64,000 nucleotides of DNA from Reinekea sp. G2M2-21 (GCF_015687175.1 NZ_JADPQG010000011.1:62001-126000); one strand, 5' to 3'; shown: positions 45,206 to 54,691, numbered from the stretch's first letter. Translations and numbers: made by a program. Notes: generated by a model from the letters alone, not told the origin.

Positions 45206-45227
45206 ACAGGCAAAGCTTTCACTCAGT
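45184..45227. repeat. 21-bp perfect inverted repeat over the stop codon
   Basis: Arms 45184-45204 and 45207-45227 are exact reverse complements with only AA between them, and the first arm contains the last codons and most of the stop codon of the response regulator. There is no T-run after it. It could act as a 3' RNA-stabilising structure, a terminator without U-tract, or a protein-binding site. Confidence 0.75.
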
Positions 45228-45640
45228 AGCAGTACACATCAAGCGCGTTTGTTCAACGAACGGCTAATGGCGTACTTGCCAGAGTGTCATTCTGCTTTGA
45301 ACAGTCCTAACCTTGAAATGTCACCATATCGCTCAAAATGTCGATATATCCCGCAGCTACGATGACATCCAGATCAATGAACTTTGGTAACATTTTGCGA
45401 CTGCACTTCGCTGATCGAGTTTGTGAGTCATTCACCGTCATATATTGCCCGATTGCCCTTAAGTCTTTGCATAACTGAGGCTTGGCGGACAGTCAAACAA
45501 ACTGTTTAAGCGAATTTCCCTCAGTTCTCGACCAATGATGAATTTTCCGCGCTTAGGGTTCGTTTCCAAACTTGAGAATGTTACGGGCATAAAAAAAGCA
45601 AAGCCGAAGCTTTGCTTTCTTGGAAACTGTCGATGCTCAA
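45206..45640. other. Intergenic stretch between convergent genes
   Basis: Besides the right arm of the 21-bp repeat and the terminator of the second cold-shock gene at 45591-45618, no gene or other structure is apparent in this 435-base region. Confidence 0.4.
45591..45618 (-). terminator. Rho-independent terminator of the second cold-shock gene
   Basis: On the minus strand AAAGCAAAGC pairs with GCTTTGCTTT around a TTCG loop, and a run of T follows; it lies 22 bases past the stop codon. Confidence 0.87.
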
Positions 45641-45847
45641 TTACAGAGCTACGATGTTCTCAGCTTGTGGGCCTTTTTGACCTTGAGTTACGTTGAACTC
45701 AACTTTTTGGCCTTCAGCCAAAGTCTTGAAACCGCCGCCTTCAATTGCGCTGAAGTGTGCGAAAACGTCTGGGCCATTTTCTTGCTCGATGAAGCCAAAG
45801 CCTTTAGTTTCGTTGAACCACTTAACTGTGCCAGTTGTCTTAGACAT
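45641..45847 (-). CDS. Cold-shock protein, CspA family
   Basis: A 68-residue single cold-shock domain, with the same [20 protein letters not shown] core as the first cold-shock gene, but with different codons, so it is an old paralogue and not a recent copy. The leader on the minus strand contains a 12-bp palindrome GACCTTAAGGTC (45880-45891). AGGA precedes the start by about 9 bases. Confidence 0.92.
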   Translation of the reverse strand: MSKTTGTVKWFNETKGFGFIEQENGPDVFAHFSAIEGGGFKTLAEGQKVEFNVTQGQKGPQAENIVAL

Positions 45848-46232
45848 GATATATATCCTGAATTAAAAAATTTGTTTTTGACCTTAAGGTCGTTGTAGCG
45901 GAAAAAATTGACCAGATCTTAAAAACTTCAGGACGAATACTTAAACAGCAAGTAACGAAGTGGAGCAGTAAAACTTGAGACTTTCTTTCTAGCTGGTGCG
46001 TATTGTATGGAAATTAATCACAGGCGCAACGGTAATTTTAAAATAATCCCAAAATAACGCGCTTTTTCAGGAAAATAAATTTGCCCGAAAGGTCGGTTTT
46101 TCTCTGGGGGCCGCGCCCTATCTGGCGGACAGCCCCGCATTGGAAAAAGTGATATTTTGAATGCCGTTCCAGAAAAAGGGGTGAATTTCTTTCTTTTTCC
46201 GGATAGGTATGAATATCCGGGCCAATTATGAG
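45848..46232. other. Leader and promoter region of the second cold-shock gene
   Basis: This 385-base region upstream of the cold-shock gene should hold its promoter and long leader, as is usual for cspA genes. The AIM24-like gene ends at its other side. A hairpin at 46198-46221 (CCGGATA/TATCCGG) is present but has no T-run in the direction of that gene. Confidence 0.4.
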
Positions 46233-47015
46233 TTAGTCGACCAGACGACCAAGACCCCCTAAAACACTGCCTTCACCTTGGCTTCGACCTCCGTGACTGG
46301 GCGCGTGCTCCAGTACCCGATCCGCCAGTCTGGAAAACGGAAGGCTCTGCAACCAGACAGTGCCAGTGCCACGCAGCGTGGCTAAAAACAAACCCTCCCC
46401 ACCGAAAAACATACTTTTTAAGCCTTTGACCATTTCTATGTCGTAATCGATATCGCCGCTGAAGCCGACCAAACAACCCGTGTCGACGCGTAAGGTTTCG
46501 CCCTTTAGTTCTTTCTTAACCACGGTGCCACCAGCGTGCATAAAGGCCATACCGTCGCCACGAAGCCGTTCCAGGATGAAGCCTTCACCGCCAAAGAAAC
46601 CGGTTCCCAATTTGCGTTGAAAGGCAATGTCGATATTCGTGCCGAAGGCTGCACAGAGGAAAGAATCCTTCTGGCAGATCACTTCTTCGCCGTAATTGGC
46701 AAGGTTGAGCGGAATAATGGAGCCAGGAAATGGCGCGGCAAATGACACCCGTTTTTTGCCAGTACCCTGATGGGTAAAATGCGTCATGAACAGGGACTCT
46801 CCGCTGATCATGCGTTTGCCGGCGCTGAACAGCTTGCCCATAAACCCTTGGTCGGGTTGTGAGCCGTCCCCCATCTTGGTTTCAAAGCTGATACCGTCTT
46901 CCATGTAGTTCATGGCTCCGGCTTCTGCGACAACCGTTTCGCCCGGATCCAATTCAATTTCAACCATTTGCATGTCATGGCCGATTATTTCGTAGTCAAC
47001 TTCGTGGCATCTCAT
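46233..47015 (-). CDS. AIM24/TIGR00266 family protein
   Basis: Start at 47015 ([39 protein letters not shown]), preceded by AAGGAG at 7 bases. The 260-residue protein has the double-stranded beta-helix pattern of the TIGR00266/AIM24 family, with repeated glycine-rich turns ([57 protein letters not shown]). Family members are cytoplasmic and of unknown biochemical role. No signal peptide. Confidence 0.85.
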   Translation of the reverse strand: MRCHEVDYEIIGHDMQMVEIELDPGETVVAEAGAMNYMEDGISFETKMGDGSQPDQGFMGKLFSAGKRMISGESLFMTHFTHQGTGKKRVSFAAPFPGSIIPLNLANYGEEVICQKDSFLCAAFGTNIDIAFQRKLGTGFFGGEGFILERLRGDGMAFMHAGGTVVKKELKGETLRVDTGCLVGFSGDIDYDIEMVKGLKSMFFGGEGLFLATLRGTGTVWLQSLPFSRLADRVLEHAPSHGGRSQGEGSVLGGLGRLVD

Positions 47016-47214
47016 AGATAAGCTCCTTTTAAAAAAAAATGAGCATACGATCTGCAAAACGACCGCTTAAGTGTCATAAGTCACCCGGTGACATGGCAGG
47101 GCGGTCCAATGTGTATTGTCATTTTAAAAATTCGCAAATATCAGAAATTGACCTAAATTTAACCGCATTCGAGTCGCTATAGTCGGTAATGGTCAATTTC
47201 TGAGGCTTTCTGAA

Positions 47215-48840
47215 ATGAGTTTTCTTTCCAGTGTTAAAGGCAAGTTGCTGTTGGTTGTATTGGGTGCGCTGCTGTTGCTGTCACTGGCGTCGGTATACAC
47301 AACATCGCGCCTGATATTCAATTTAAAGCAATATGACGAAGTCATTCATATCACCTTGAGCGCGCAAAAACTGGCTTTGGAAGCGAATGTTGAATTCAAA
47401 CGACAGGTGCAGGAGTGGAAGAATACCCTGATTCGCGGCGCTAACCCGGATCAAATGGCGAAGTATTGGAAGTCATTTAACGACAAACATGCGTCTACGC
47501 AAGCTATCGTTAAAGAACTGGTTACCCTGCTAAATGATCAGCCAGAGTTGAAAAAAGTTGCCAATCAATTTCTGAGCGATCATGCCAAGATGCAAAGCGC
47601 CTATGCGCAAGGGCGTGAAAAGTTTATCTCCTCAAAATTCGATATCGCAGTCGGTGATGCTTCTGTCAGTGGCATAGATCGCGCGCCGTCTGCGGCATTG
47701 GATGAGTTGGTCGCGAAATTGGGTGAGATTACTTCTAGCGAGACTGCGGTATTGGAATCGTCAGCTGAGAATAATGTTCGGCTTAGCTACCTCATAACCT
47801 TAGTCATATTAACTGCGGTAGCGTTCATGGTGTACGTCCTGATCAATCGTATAGTGTGTATACCACTGGCCAATGTGCGAAATGCCCTTTCTGCTGTCGC
47901 CAAGGGTGATTTGACCGTCACTAGTGATTATTATCGTAACGATGAAATCGGAGAACTTGCCGATTCTTCGCGCCATTTGCAAGCATTCCTGCATGACAAC
48001 GTGGATACTATGAAGCATACGGCGGCGTCACTGACACAGGCCGCTGAACATATGTCGTCGATGTCTGATCAACTGGGTTCGCAGGCGCATGAGCAAATGA
48101 ACGCTACCGATCAGGTGTCTACGGCTGTTCAGGAACTGTCTCACAGCGCTGACGAGGTTGCCCAGAATACCACTCAGACGTCAGAAATTACGCAACAAAC
48201 GGCGGACAAAACCAGTGAAAGTACCAAAACAGCCAATATTGCACAGCAACGGGCTGTCTCACTGGTTGCCGATTTGAACGTCAGTGCGGAAGTGATTAAA
48301 GAGCTGGCGGAAAACGCCGCGAATGTCAGTAGTGTGTTGGATGTGATTCGGGGTATCGCAGAACAAACCAATTTGTTGGCTTTGAATGCGGCCATTGAGG
48401 CAGCCCGCGCGGGTGAACAGGGTCGTGGTTTTGCCGTGGTCGCCGATGAAGTACGTACTCTGGCGCAACGGACTCAAGATTCAACCGCCGAAATTGAAAA
48501 AATTCTCGACAGTGTGAAAACCGGGGCCGATAAGGCGGTTGTGTCTATGGACACCGGGCAGTCACGCTCTAAAGAAGTAGAAACTGAGATTACCCACTCT
48601 ACCGCACTGTTGTCGGAAATTTCGTCAATGGTCGAGCAGATTAACGGCATGAATGTTCAGATTGCCACTGCCGCCAACGAGCAAACGCAGGTCACGGGCA
48701 ATATCTCTGAACTGATTCAGAATATTCACGGGCTGTCCGAAAATACGACTGAGCGGGTCAGTGAATCATTGCAAGTCTCTAACGAATTGAAAGCACTGGT
48801 GCAACAGTTCGAGAAACAGATTTCCCGTTTTACCTTGTAA
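47215..48840 (+). CDS. Methyl-accepting chemotaxis protein
   Basis: The 541-residue receptor has an N-terminal membrane helix ([19 protein letters not shown]), a periplasmic domain of about 150 residues with helices typical of a four-helix bundle, a second membrane helix ([19 protein letters not shown]), a HAMP domain, and the long signalling coiled coil. The hairpin tip shows the invariant [22 protein letters not shown] followed by [18 protein letters not shown]. It senses a periplasmic ligand, unknown, and signals to CheA. The gene is a single transcript with a terminator. Confidence 0.93.
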   Translation: MSFLSSVKGKLLLVVLGALLLLSLASVYTTSRLIFNLKQYDEVIHITLSAQKLALEANVEFKRQVQEWKNTLIRGANPDQMAKYWKSFNDKHASTQAIVKELVTLLNDQPELKKVANQFLSDHAKMQSAYAQGREKFISSKFDIAVGDASVSGIDRAPSAALDELVAKLGEITSSETAVLESSAENNVRLSYLITLVILTAVAFMVYVLINRIVCIPLANVRNALSAVAKGDLTVTSDYYRNDEIGELADSSRHLQAFLHDNVDTMKHTAASLTQAAEHMSSMSDQLGSQAHEQMNATDQVSTAVQELSHSADEVAQNTTQTSEITQQTADKTSESTKTANIAQQRAVSLVADLNVSAEVIKELAENAANVSSVLDVIRGIAEQTNLLALNAAIEAARAGEQGRGFAVVADEVRTLAQRTQDSTAEIEKILDSVKTGADKAVVSMDTGQSRSKEVETEITHSTALLSEISSMVEQINGMNVQIATAANEQTQVTGNISELIQNIHGLSENTTERVSESLQVSNELKALVQQFEKQISRFTL

Positions 48841-48880
48841 GCCATAACAGTCGCGATTGTTAAATCGAAACTGTTTCTAT

Positions 48881-48906
48881 GTCCGATCTTGATCGGACTT
48901 TTTTTT
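48881..48906 (+). terminator. Rho-independent terminator of the MCP gene
   Basis: GTCCGATC and GATCGGAC form a perfect 8-bp stem with a TT loop, followed by an eight-T run; 40 bases past the MCP stop codon. Confidence 0.9.
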
Positions 48907-48977
48907 GTCTATTGTATTCGCCTTAGACAGGATTATGATGACGACTCAGAGCATTGCGATTGTTAAAAGGGGCACAT

Positions 48978-49325
48978 ATGACATATACGGGCCATTGCCT
49001 GTGCGGCCAGGTGAGCATTGAAATTAACGGTGATGTCACACAGAGAATTCACTGTTATTGTTCCATGTGTCAACGTGCTCACGGGTCTGACCATAGCGAG
49101 TGGGGGATTTCCCTGCAGAAAGACGTCGCTGTGACCGGTGGTGAATACATCGCGAGCTATGAATCCTCCCCCGGCGTGATGCGCCGTTTTTGTCGGCAGT
49201 GTGGTTCAAATATACAATTCCACGACGCATCTGAGTTCAGTAAAGCGCATTTTGCGTTTGCCTGGGCGTTGCTAACCGAGAAGCCCGAAGCATTACCTCT
49301 GGTTGAATATTTTAAACCCGCTTAA
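48978..49325 (+). CDS. GFA/CENP-V-fold zinc protein
   Basis: Start at 48978 (MTYTGHCLCGQV), with AAAAGGGG upstream. The 115-residue protein has the zinc-binding cysteines of the GFA family: HCLCG, HCYCSMCQ and FCRQCGS. Family members include glutathione-dependent formaldehyde-activating enzyme, but most have unproven function. Its stop is directly followed by the start of the DTW gene, so the two are probably cotranscribed. Confidence 0.85.
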   Translation: MTYTGHCLCGQVSIEINGDVTQRIHCYCSMCQRAHGSDHSEWGISLQKDVAVTGGEYIASYESSPGVMRRFCRQCGSNIQFHDASEFSKAHFAFAWALLTEKPEALPLVEYFKPA

Positions 49326-49937
49326 ATGGCAACGCTGATGCATTCTCCAGATCAGAAACGAGCTCATTGTGCTGAGTGTGGCTATCCGCAACTTACCTGT
49401 GTTTGTGCTGCCGTTATGCCAGTTTATAGTAGTATTCAGATCGACATTCTCCAACACCCCAGTGAAACCAAGGCCGCAAAGAATACGGCGAGACTGGTGC
49501 AACTGTGTCATTCCAACACTCACATTTGGGTCGGAGAGAAGCCAGACGATTTTGCACCGTTGCAGCAGTCGTTGGCACAGGGGCATGAACGAGTTGCTGT
49601 GCTTTATCCGGCTGCAGATGCGATCAGTCTGGAGTCCTACAGAATTCATGCTGAGTCCGCTGCGAACAGACTTTTATTGATAGATGGTACCTGGAAGAAA
49701 GCCTATAAAATCTGGCAGTGCAACGCCTGGTTGCGCCGATACCCTGCTGTTGTTCTGAACGGTTATGAATCCCGGTACGACATTCGCAAAGCGCCCCGCG
49801 ACGGCTGTCTGTCAACCTTGGAAGCGGTGGCACTCAGTCTTCAGAAGTTAGATCCGAATGTTGATACCAAGCCCCTTTATGACGTCTTTGATGCCATGCA
49901 AAGTAATTTTCAGCGCTTTCGTAAAGCCAAGGAATGA
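49326..49937 (+). CDS. DTW-domain tRNA-uridine aminocarboxypropyltransferase-like protein
   Basis: The 203-residue protein begins with a CxxC...CxC zinc-type cluster (CAECGYPQLTCVCA) and continues with QIDILQHPSETKAAKNTARL, the DTW-family region LLLIDGTWKKA and YESRYDIRKAPRDGCLSTLEAVA. Such enzymes (TapT/YfiP group) transfer the 3-amino-3-carboxypropyl group from SAM to uridine 47 in tRNA. The DTW motif reads DGTW here, as in many members. ATG follows the preceding TAA directly. Confidence 0.85.
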   Translation: MATLMHSPDQKRAHCAECGYPQLTCVCAAVMPVYSSIQIDILQHPSETKAAKNTARLVQLCHSNTHIWVGEKPDDFAPLQQSLAQGHERVAVLYPAADAISLESYRIHAESAANRLLLIDGTWKKAYKIWQCNAWLRRYPAVVLNGYESRYDIRKAPRDGCLSTLEAVALSLQKLDPNVDTKPLYDVFDAMQSNFQRFRKAKE

Positions 49938-50001
49938 ATAGGTCCTAACTGCAAAGACTAATGTTATGTTTCGATCCGTACATACCTGAAAGAGAGATTC
50001 G

Positions 50002-50469
50002 ATGACAACTCGTTTACTTATACTGTTGGTCTTTATTGCAAATGGTGCTTCCGCGCAGGTGGATTATCGCGCCTATATTATTGGTCAATGGCAATGCCAG
50101 AGTGCGGTTACGACCTTGTATGGCAACACGTTAGCTTTGGGAGATGTGTTGTTTACGGACGCCGGTGCGCTCACCGGGGACGGTGCTATGTTGCTTAGTC
50201 ACCCGAATTTAGCGACGGAAATTCCCATGACCACCCATGTGGCTGCGCAATGGCAATTGGTCGGAAACCAGATGCAGTTGACGGCCTTGTCGGGCGATAT
50301 CCGTTCACCCTATCCGTTGTTGGATGGGATCGCTCAATCGTTTAAACAGGACATACTTCGTCAGACCAATGTGACCGCCCGTTTGGTGAAAATCGGCAAG
50401 CGTTTAATGCTGCTGAAAGCTGTCGACAATACAGAAATCCAATGTGTCCGGCCTTCGTCAACTCAGTAG
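50002..50469 (+). CDS. Secreted protein of unknown function
   Basis: A 155-residue protein with a signal peptide (MTTRLLILLVFIANGASAQ) and a small lipocalin-like or beta-barrel pattern after IIGQWQC. I do not recognise the family. GAGAGA precedes the start. Its 3' end overlaps the convergent isochorismatase pseudogene by 12 bases. Confidence 0.55.
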   Translation: MTTRLLILLVFIANGASAQVDYRAYIIGQWQCQSAVTTLYGNTLALGDVLFTDAGALTGDGAMLLSHPNLATEIPMTTHVAAQWQLVGNQMQLTALSGDIRSPYPLLDGIAQSFKQDILRQTNVTARLVKIGKRLMLLKAVDNTEIQCVRPSSTQ

Positions 50470-50946
50470 CGCTTTGATCACCGGATAAGAAATGACAGTA
50501 CGATCTCTAAACAGCATGTCTGCCCGCCCTGGTTGCGGGCTGATCACGCCGTCTTGCAATACGGTAGCGCTGACCCCTTGTTCCTGAGCACCGTTGTAAC
50601 TGAACACAACGCATTGATCAGCCGCCTGACCACAAAGAATCAGAAAGCTGACTTTCAACGCTTTCAGTTGTGACGCCAGCGTAGTTTGGTGAAAGGCATT
50701 GGCGAATGATTTTGTGACCAGAAGATCGCCTGGTTCTCGTTTGATGAGCGACAAAGTGCATACGCCGCACCGTTTCCGTCACCGACCTCAGTGACGTCCT
50801 GTATATGAGTCACAGGTTGGCCCGCATTGCGCATCATAGCGCTGATGATATTAATGGTATCGCAACAAGGTTGTATGACGGATGCATCCTGATACTCTTC
50901 CATAAAAGCGACTTGCCTATCGATAATCAGTAACGCTGCTTTTCAT
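50458..50946 (-). pseudogene. Isochorismatase-family hydrolase, frameshifted
   Basis: Two reading-frame changes break an otherwise complete cysteine-hydrolase gene. The start ATG at 50944-50946 is followed by AAAA; with one A fewer the frame would read MKAALLIIDRQVAFMEEYQDA, the usual N-terminus with the catalytic Asp. In the following frame the sequence continues to GNGAAYAL near 50760, and the other frame then continues with LSLIKREPGDLLVTKSFANAF and the catalytic region LILCGQAADQCVVFS. So one extra base near the start and a second shift at about 50750-50765. Either a real pseudogene or sequencing errors in two homopolymer-like places; the first would be a typical one. Confidence 0.75.
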
Positions 50947-50973
50947 AGGGCTTGCCTTTTTTAAGTCACCTTT

Positions 50974-51063
50974 GATGAATTTAAACCACCTCAGTCCTAA
51001 CAGATCAAAGGATGAGCGAGGCGCGTGTTGCCGAGACTCAAAACACAACAATACTCAGTCATC
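50974..51063 (+). repeat. Dispersed repeat, copy A (inverted with copy B)
   Basis: The 58 bases at 50974-51031 match the reverse complement of 53673-53730 at 49 of 58 positions (counted by eye), including the exact blocks CACCTCAGTC and GAGCGAGGCG. The similarity resumes after a short gap at 51041-51063 (CAACAATACTCAGTCAT-like). The repeat lies between the isochorismatase pseudogene and the Pr6Pr gene. Confidence 0.75.
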
Positions 51064-51216
51064 GATCTTAACGCCTCAGAGGGAGGGCCGGAAATGGCAA
51101 ATTTCTTTGTTAAGTCCTTTGTCAAAATAACGAATATTGCCCGCAGAACTTGCCTAGAAATTTGCGAATTTCTGCTGCCGCTGAGGTAGATGGCAACTAT
51201 TCAGCAGTGACTTAAG

Positions 51217-51849
51217 TTAAACATAAAGAGGTGTGGTAAACCTGGACAGCGCCCAATAAAAAACACCCACCACCCAAAACGCAAAACATAAGCCCAGCGA
51301 GTTGATGAAGACAGCGGTATAACCATATTGGCTGACATCAATAAAGAAGTACGGATACGTGCCAACAATGGGGCCACGGATCAGCCAATACACTAAGAAT
51401 AATGCGGGCACGACCAATACCGCCAGGGTTCGCTGCAGGTTGTAATGTTTTCCGCGAACACAGAACCACCAGAATAACGCGTACAGGATGGGTGTAACCG
51501 TGTGCAGAAGTTCATCGCTGAATAGATCGATGCCCTGCGGATTCCACGTGTCTGCCAACAACCAGTGGTAAACCAGCCCGGTAATTGAAATATATACCGC
51601 GATAGCCGTTTGTACCGACATGCGACTGAACCAAAGACCGATCTTGGTTTGCGCATAAAATAATTGACTCACCGCCAGAGCGCTCACTGCGAGATTGCTG
51701 ATGATGGTGAAGTAGCTGAGTGTTGCAATCAGATCGCTGATCCAGAAGCCCAGGTCATGCCCGATGACGCCGGGAAAGTAAGACGTAACAAAGCCACCGA
51801 ATGAGCTGGCCAGTAAAAGCGTGTAAAAAATTGTGTGTTTTTTTGTCAT
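51217..51849 (-). CDS. Pr6Pr family membrane protein
   Basis: This 210-residue protein has about six membrane helices and matches the Pr6Pr family: FTIISNLAVSALAVSQL, then GLVYHWLLADTWNPQGIDLFSDELLHTVTPILYALFWWF, and a C-terminal segment IDVSQYGYTAVFINSLGLCFAFW. The conserved H and the DELLHTVTP region are typical. Function unknown. It starts within the 3' end of the retinol-saturase-like gene (4-base overlap), so both form one unit. Confidence 0.82.
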   Translation of the reverse strand: MTKKHTIFYTLLLASSFGGFVTSYFPGVIGHDLGFWISDLIATLSYFTIISNLAVSALAVSQLFYAQTKIGLWFSRMSVQTAIAVYISITGLVYHWLLADTWNPQGIDLFSDELLHTVTPILYALFWWFCVRGKHYNLQRTLAVLVVPALFLVYWLIRGPIVGTYPYFFIDVSQYGYTAVFINSLGLCFAFWVVGVFYWALSRFTTPLYV

Positions 51850-53540
51850 AGTTTTGCAGGTTCTTTGTGGGTGGGTTGCTCGTGTTCGATTGCGTTCTTT
51901 AACGTCACGGTTTTACGCAGACCAAGAATGGCAAAACTGGTTAACATGCCAGACATCGCTGCGCCGACAACGCCACAGGTTAAAATATCCTGCCCGGTCA
52001 GGTAAAGGTTTTTAATAGGAGTTTTCGCCCTAAGCCAGCGTTGTTGGAAGCGATCCACTGTGTGGTTGAGTCCATAAATTTCGCCTTGTCGATACTCACA
52101 GAAAAACTGCGTCGACAGTGGCGTGGCGATTTCGACATAATCAATATAAGGCTCAATGTGTGGCAGTTTTTCAAGTAATACCTTCATCAATTTTTGTTGC
52201 CAGTGTGCTTTCAGTTCCTCGTAATCATCGCCTCTTTGCCCCCAGGTTTGATCTTGCCATTGCGCAAACCATTCGTGCTTGGCTGCTGCGACTATTTCGA
52301 TGGTGGCTTTGTTTGGGTAGCGATCGTCCCATGTAGGGTCTTTGGCGGACGGAAACGAAATATACACCAAGGGCGGGGTTTCATCTGCACCCGCCATAAA
52401 TGCTGCCACATTGTCGTCGTGATGCTCATTCGGGTAAATCCAGAAGTTGCTCTTCGGCAGTTCCAGCTCCGCCGCTGATTTGTTCAGACCAACGTAAACA
52501 CTGAAATGCCCCATCGATGCCGTCACTTGCTCTTGTTGTTCTGGTTTGGCAATGGCTACAGCCAAATTGTTTGGCAGTAATGTGTGTAGGGTGAGATCAG
52601 TACCAACGGCACTGATGATCTTTTTGGCAAATATTCTGTGACCGTCACTCATTTCGACACCCACGGCTTTGCCTTTGTCGATGAGTATATTGTTGACCCT
52701 CGCGTAGGTGAATACGTCACCACCGCGTTGTTGAATAGTGGGCAAGATGGTCTCAGCGATTTTACTCGCCCCACCTTCAGGATAATAACCACCATTCAGA
52801 TAGTGTCGGGCTATGAGTGCGTGAATCAGAAAACTGCTTTGGCCAGGAGGTAGCCCACAATCTCCCCATTGCGTCGTCAGTACGGCCTGCAGTTTCTTAT
52901 TGCCGGTTAAACGGTTTAAGACGTCCCCCGTGGTGGCAAACATGTCCGCTGGTAATTGATGTGCCTGCCATTTCCGGACCAGGGGCTGCAACCACGATGG
53001 CGCGAATTTACTTAAAGAAAACAGAGGCATCGCACGTGAGATCTGACGAATCAGTTTGAAGTAGGTATCGATGGCCGTTTGTTCGGTCGGGAACGCTTTT
53101 TTCAGCGCATCAGTTAATGCGGCCTGACCTTTGGGGAATTCAAATCGTATATCGTCGCCTAAGAAAACAGTGTCGTACACCTCGCCCATATCCGCCCAGT
53201 GCAGCTTCCCACCGGTCAAAAATTGAAACAATTTGCGCCCCAGGTTTTTCGGATTTCCCATGTCACCGATGTAATGGACACCAACATCCCACTCGTAGCC
53301 ATGGCGACCATAGGCATGGGTAAACCCGCCAGCCGTATAGTGCTGCTCAAATACCGCGACTTTCCAGCCCATTTTGGATAAACACCCGGCGGCGGAGAGA
53401 CCGCCTGGTCCAGAGCCAATGACGATGGCATCATATTGTTGATCAACCCGATTGGCTCGATAGCGTTTGCCAATGCGCAAATAGGCAGGGGAGGGGGCAG
53501 GAGCGCGTTTTACCTTTTTAGGCATTTCCGTCGTGGTCAT
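51846..53540 (-). CDS. FAD-dependent retinol-saturase/phytoene-desaturase-like oxidoreductase
   Basis: The 564-residue protein has a Rossmann FAD motif, DAIVIGSGPGGLSAAGCLSKMGWKVAVFEQH, followed by YEWDVGVHYIGDMG, NGGYYPEGGASKIAETI, and a C-terminal FAD-binding region NLYLTGQDILTCGVVGAAMSGM. This is the RetSat/CrtI-like family, which saturates or desaturates polyene or other hydrophobic substrates. There is no other carotenoid gene nearby. It overlaps the Pr6Pr gene; substrate unknown. Confidence 0.85.
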   Translation of the reverse strand: MTTTEMPKKVKRAPAPSPAYLRIGKRYRANRVDQQYDAIVIGSGPGGLSAAGCLSKMGWKVAVFEQHYTAGGFTHAYGRHGYEWDVGVHYIGDMGNPKNLGRKLFQFLTGGKLHWADMGEVYDTVFLGDDIRFEFPKGQAALTDALKKAFPTEQTAIDTYFKLIRQISRAMPLFSLSKFAPSWLQPLVRKWQAHQLPADMFATTGDVLNRLTGNKKLQAVLTTQWGDCGLPPGQSSFLIHALIARHYLNGGYYPEGGASKIAETILPTIQQRGGDVFTYARVNNILIDKGKAVGVEMSDGHRIFAKKIISAVGTDLTLHTLLPNNLAVAIAKPEQQEQVTASMGHFSVYVGLNKSAAELELPKSNFWIYPNEHHDDNVAAFMAGADETPPLVYISFPSAKDPTWDDRYPNKATIEIVAAAKHEWFAQWQDQTWGQRGDDYEELKAHWQQKLMKVLLEKLPHIEPYIDYVEIATPLSTQFFCEYRQGEIYGLNHTVDRFQQRWLRAKTPIKNLYLTGQDILTCGVVGAAMSGMLTSFAILGLRKTVTLKNAIEHEQPTHKEPAKL

Positions 53541-53625
53541 GAGCAGTCTCTCGTTATTATTGTTTTATTTATCGAGACTATCTGAAATGGCCGTGCTATG
53601 CACGGCTGTTGAATGAACGGCGAGC

Positions 53626-53730
53626 AATGCCTGAGCATTGTTGCGTTTTTTGAAAAGGATTCATCATTCCCTGCAACACACGCCTCGCTCAATCTTCGAT
53701 CTGATAAGACTGAGGTGATTTGAATTAATC
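53626..53730 (-). repeat. Dispersed repeat, copy B (inverted with copy A)
   Basis: Inverted match to copy A; core 53673-53730, extension with a CAATGC/GCATTG stem around 53626-53641, then a spacer of about 15 bases not found in copy A. It sits just upstream of the RetSat-like gene. Near it, at 53590-53606, is a GCCGTGC/GCACGGC hairpin. Confidence 0.75.
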
Positions 53731-53776
53731 AGTGTTGTCCTTGACTCTGGGTCGAAATCGACACGCTCGCCTATGT

Positions 53777-54652
53777 TCATTCAGCCAAGTCGAGGGTGCG
53801 CAGGTGTTTTACCGGACCATAACCCTGTGCAATCCATAGAACCTGACGTTTTGCGTCTAAGGCCAAACCGTTGGGTGAGGTCAGCGTGGCTTGCTGTCGT
53901 TGACCATCGACCTGCCCCTGAACATTCTCTTGGCCTGCAAATATCTGAATGTCACCAGAATCGGTATCAACCGCATAAACCACTTCCTGGGAGAGATGGG
54001 TGGCATACAGCACTCCTTTATGGAGCGCTAACTTGCCGATGTTATGGTTGCCTGCGTTAGGCAGTGTCGCGAGCATTGAGATATCGCGCGATTCATCGTC
54101 GATCACTAAAATAGTGGAACGATTAAGGTTGCCCACATAAATGCGGCCGGTGCCATCCACGACTAAACCCGTGGGATTGTCGATTTGATCCAGGTCTTTC
54201 ACATAGACTTTGTAGTCGCCCTGTTCATTAATCCAATACAATCGGCTGGCCGAGCCTATCAGGTATTCACCTGGCCGGTAAGTTGCAATGGCTCCTGCAA
54301 ATGAAGGTAGGGTGACAATCTTTTCTTTCTCTCCGGAATCAATATTGAGTCGATATACGCTGTTGCTGCCATAACTCGTGATTATGAGATTGCCTTTGTT
54401 ATCTGCGACCATATCAATGGGTCCGCGTGGAATAACCCCAACGTTAGTGACCTTTCCGTCGGAATCGATAGCATGGATGAGACTACCATCCCAACCGGCT
54501 GCGCCATAGAGCTGCCCATTGTGGTAGAGCAGTCCATCCAACTTTGTGGGTTTGTCCAGCAGGAGTGACTGTACTTCTGCGTGACTGACGCCCGCAGTAG
54601 ACAGAATTGTGAGAATGAATAGCAGGCGGGTTGTGAAGGATTGTAGTGACAT
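53777..54652 (-). CDS. Secreted SMP-30/NHL-type beta-propeller protein
   Basis: Start at 54652 (MSLQSFTTRLLFILTILSTAGVSHA), which gives a signal peptide and has GGGAGC upstream. The 291-residue mature region shows repeated propeller strands of the SMP-30/gluconolactonase or NHL kind: MVADNKGNLIITSYGSNSVYRL, NPTGLVVDGTGRIYVGNLNRSTILVI, TSPNGLALDAKRQVLWIAQGYGPV. The metal-binding Glu/Asn/Asp set of true lactonases is not clearly present. A hairpin overlaps the ribosome-binding site. Confidence 0.75.
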   Translation of the reverse strand: MSLQSFTTRLLFILTILSTAGVSHAEVQSLLLDKPTKLDGLLYHNGQLYGAAGWDGSLIHAIDSDGKVTNVGVIPRGPIDMVADNKGNLIITSYGSNSVYRLNIDSGEKEKIVTLPSFAGAIATYRPGEYLIGSASRLYWINEQGDYKVYVKDLDQIDNPTGLVVDGTGRIYVGNLNRSTILVIDDESRDISMLATLPNAGNHNIGKLALHKGVLYATHLSQEVVYAVDTDSGDIQIFAGQENVQGQVDGQRQQATLTSPNGLALDAKRQVLWIAQGYGPVKHLRTLDLAE

Positions 54653-54661
54653 AATTTGCTC

Positions 54662-54691
54662 CCTTATGTTTGTAGCGTCGCCAACATAAGG
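54662..54691 (-). promoter_or_regulatory. Hairpin at the Shine-Dalgarno of the SMP-30-like gene
   Basis: CCTTATGTT and AACATAAGG form a 9-bp stem with a 12-base loop; in the minus-strand transcript the second arm merges into AAGGGAG, the Shine-Dalgarno of the gene starting at 54652. Further upstream, 54714-54729 is a 16-bp perfect palindrome, TTTTTGGATCCAAAAA. Confidence 0.4.

Noticed and set aside
46198-46221. CCGGATA/TATCCGG hairpin as terminator of the AIM24-like gene
   Set aside because: On the strand of that gene the hairpin is followed by A-rich, not T-rich, sequence; it could at most be an mRNA end-structure.
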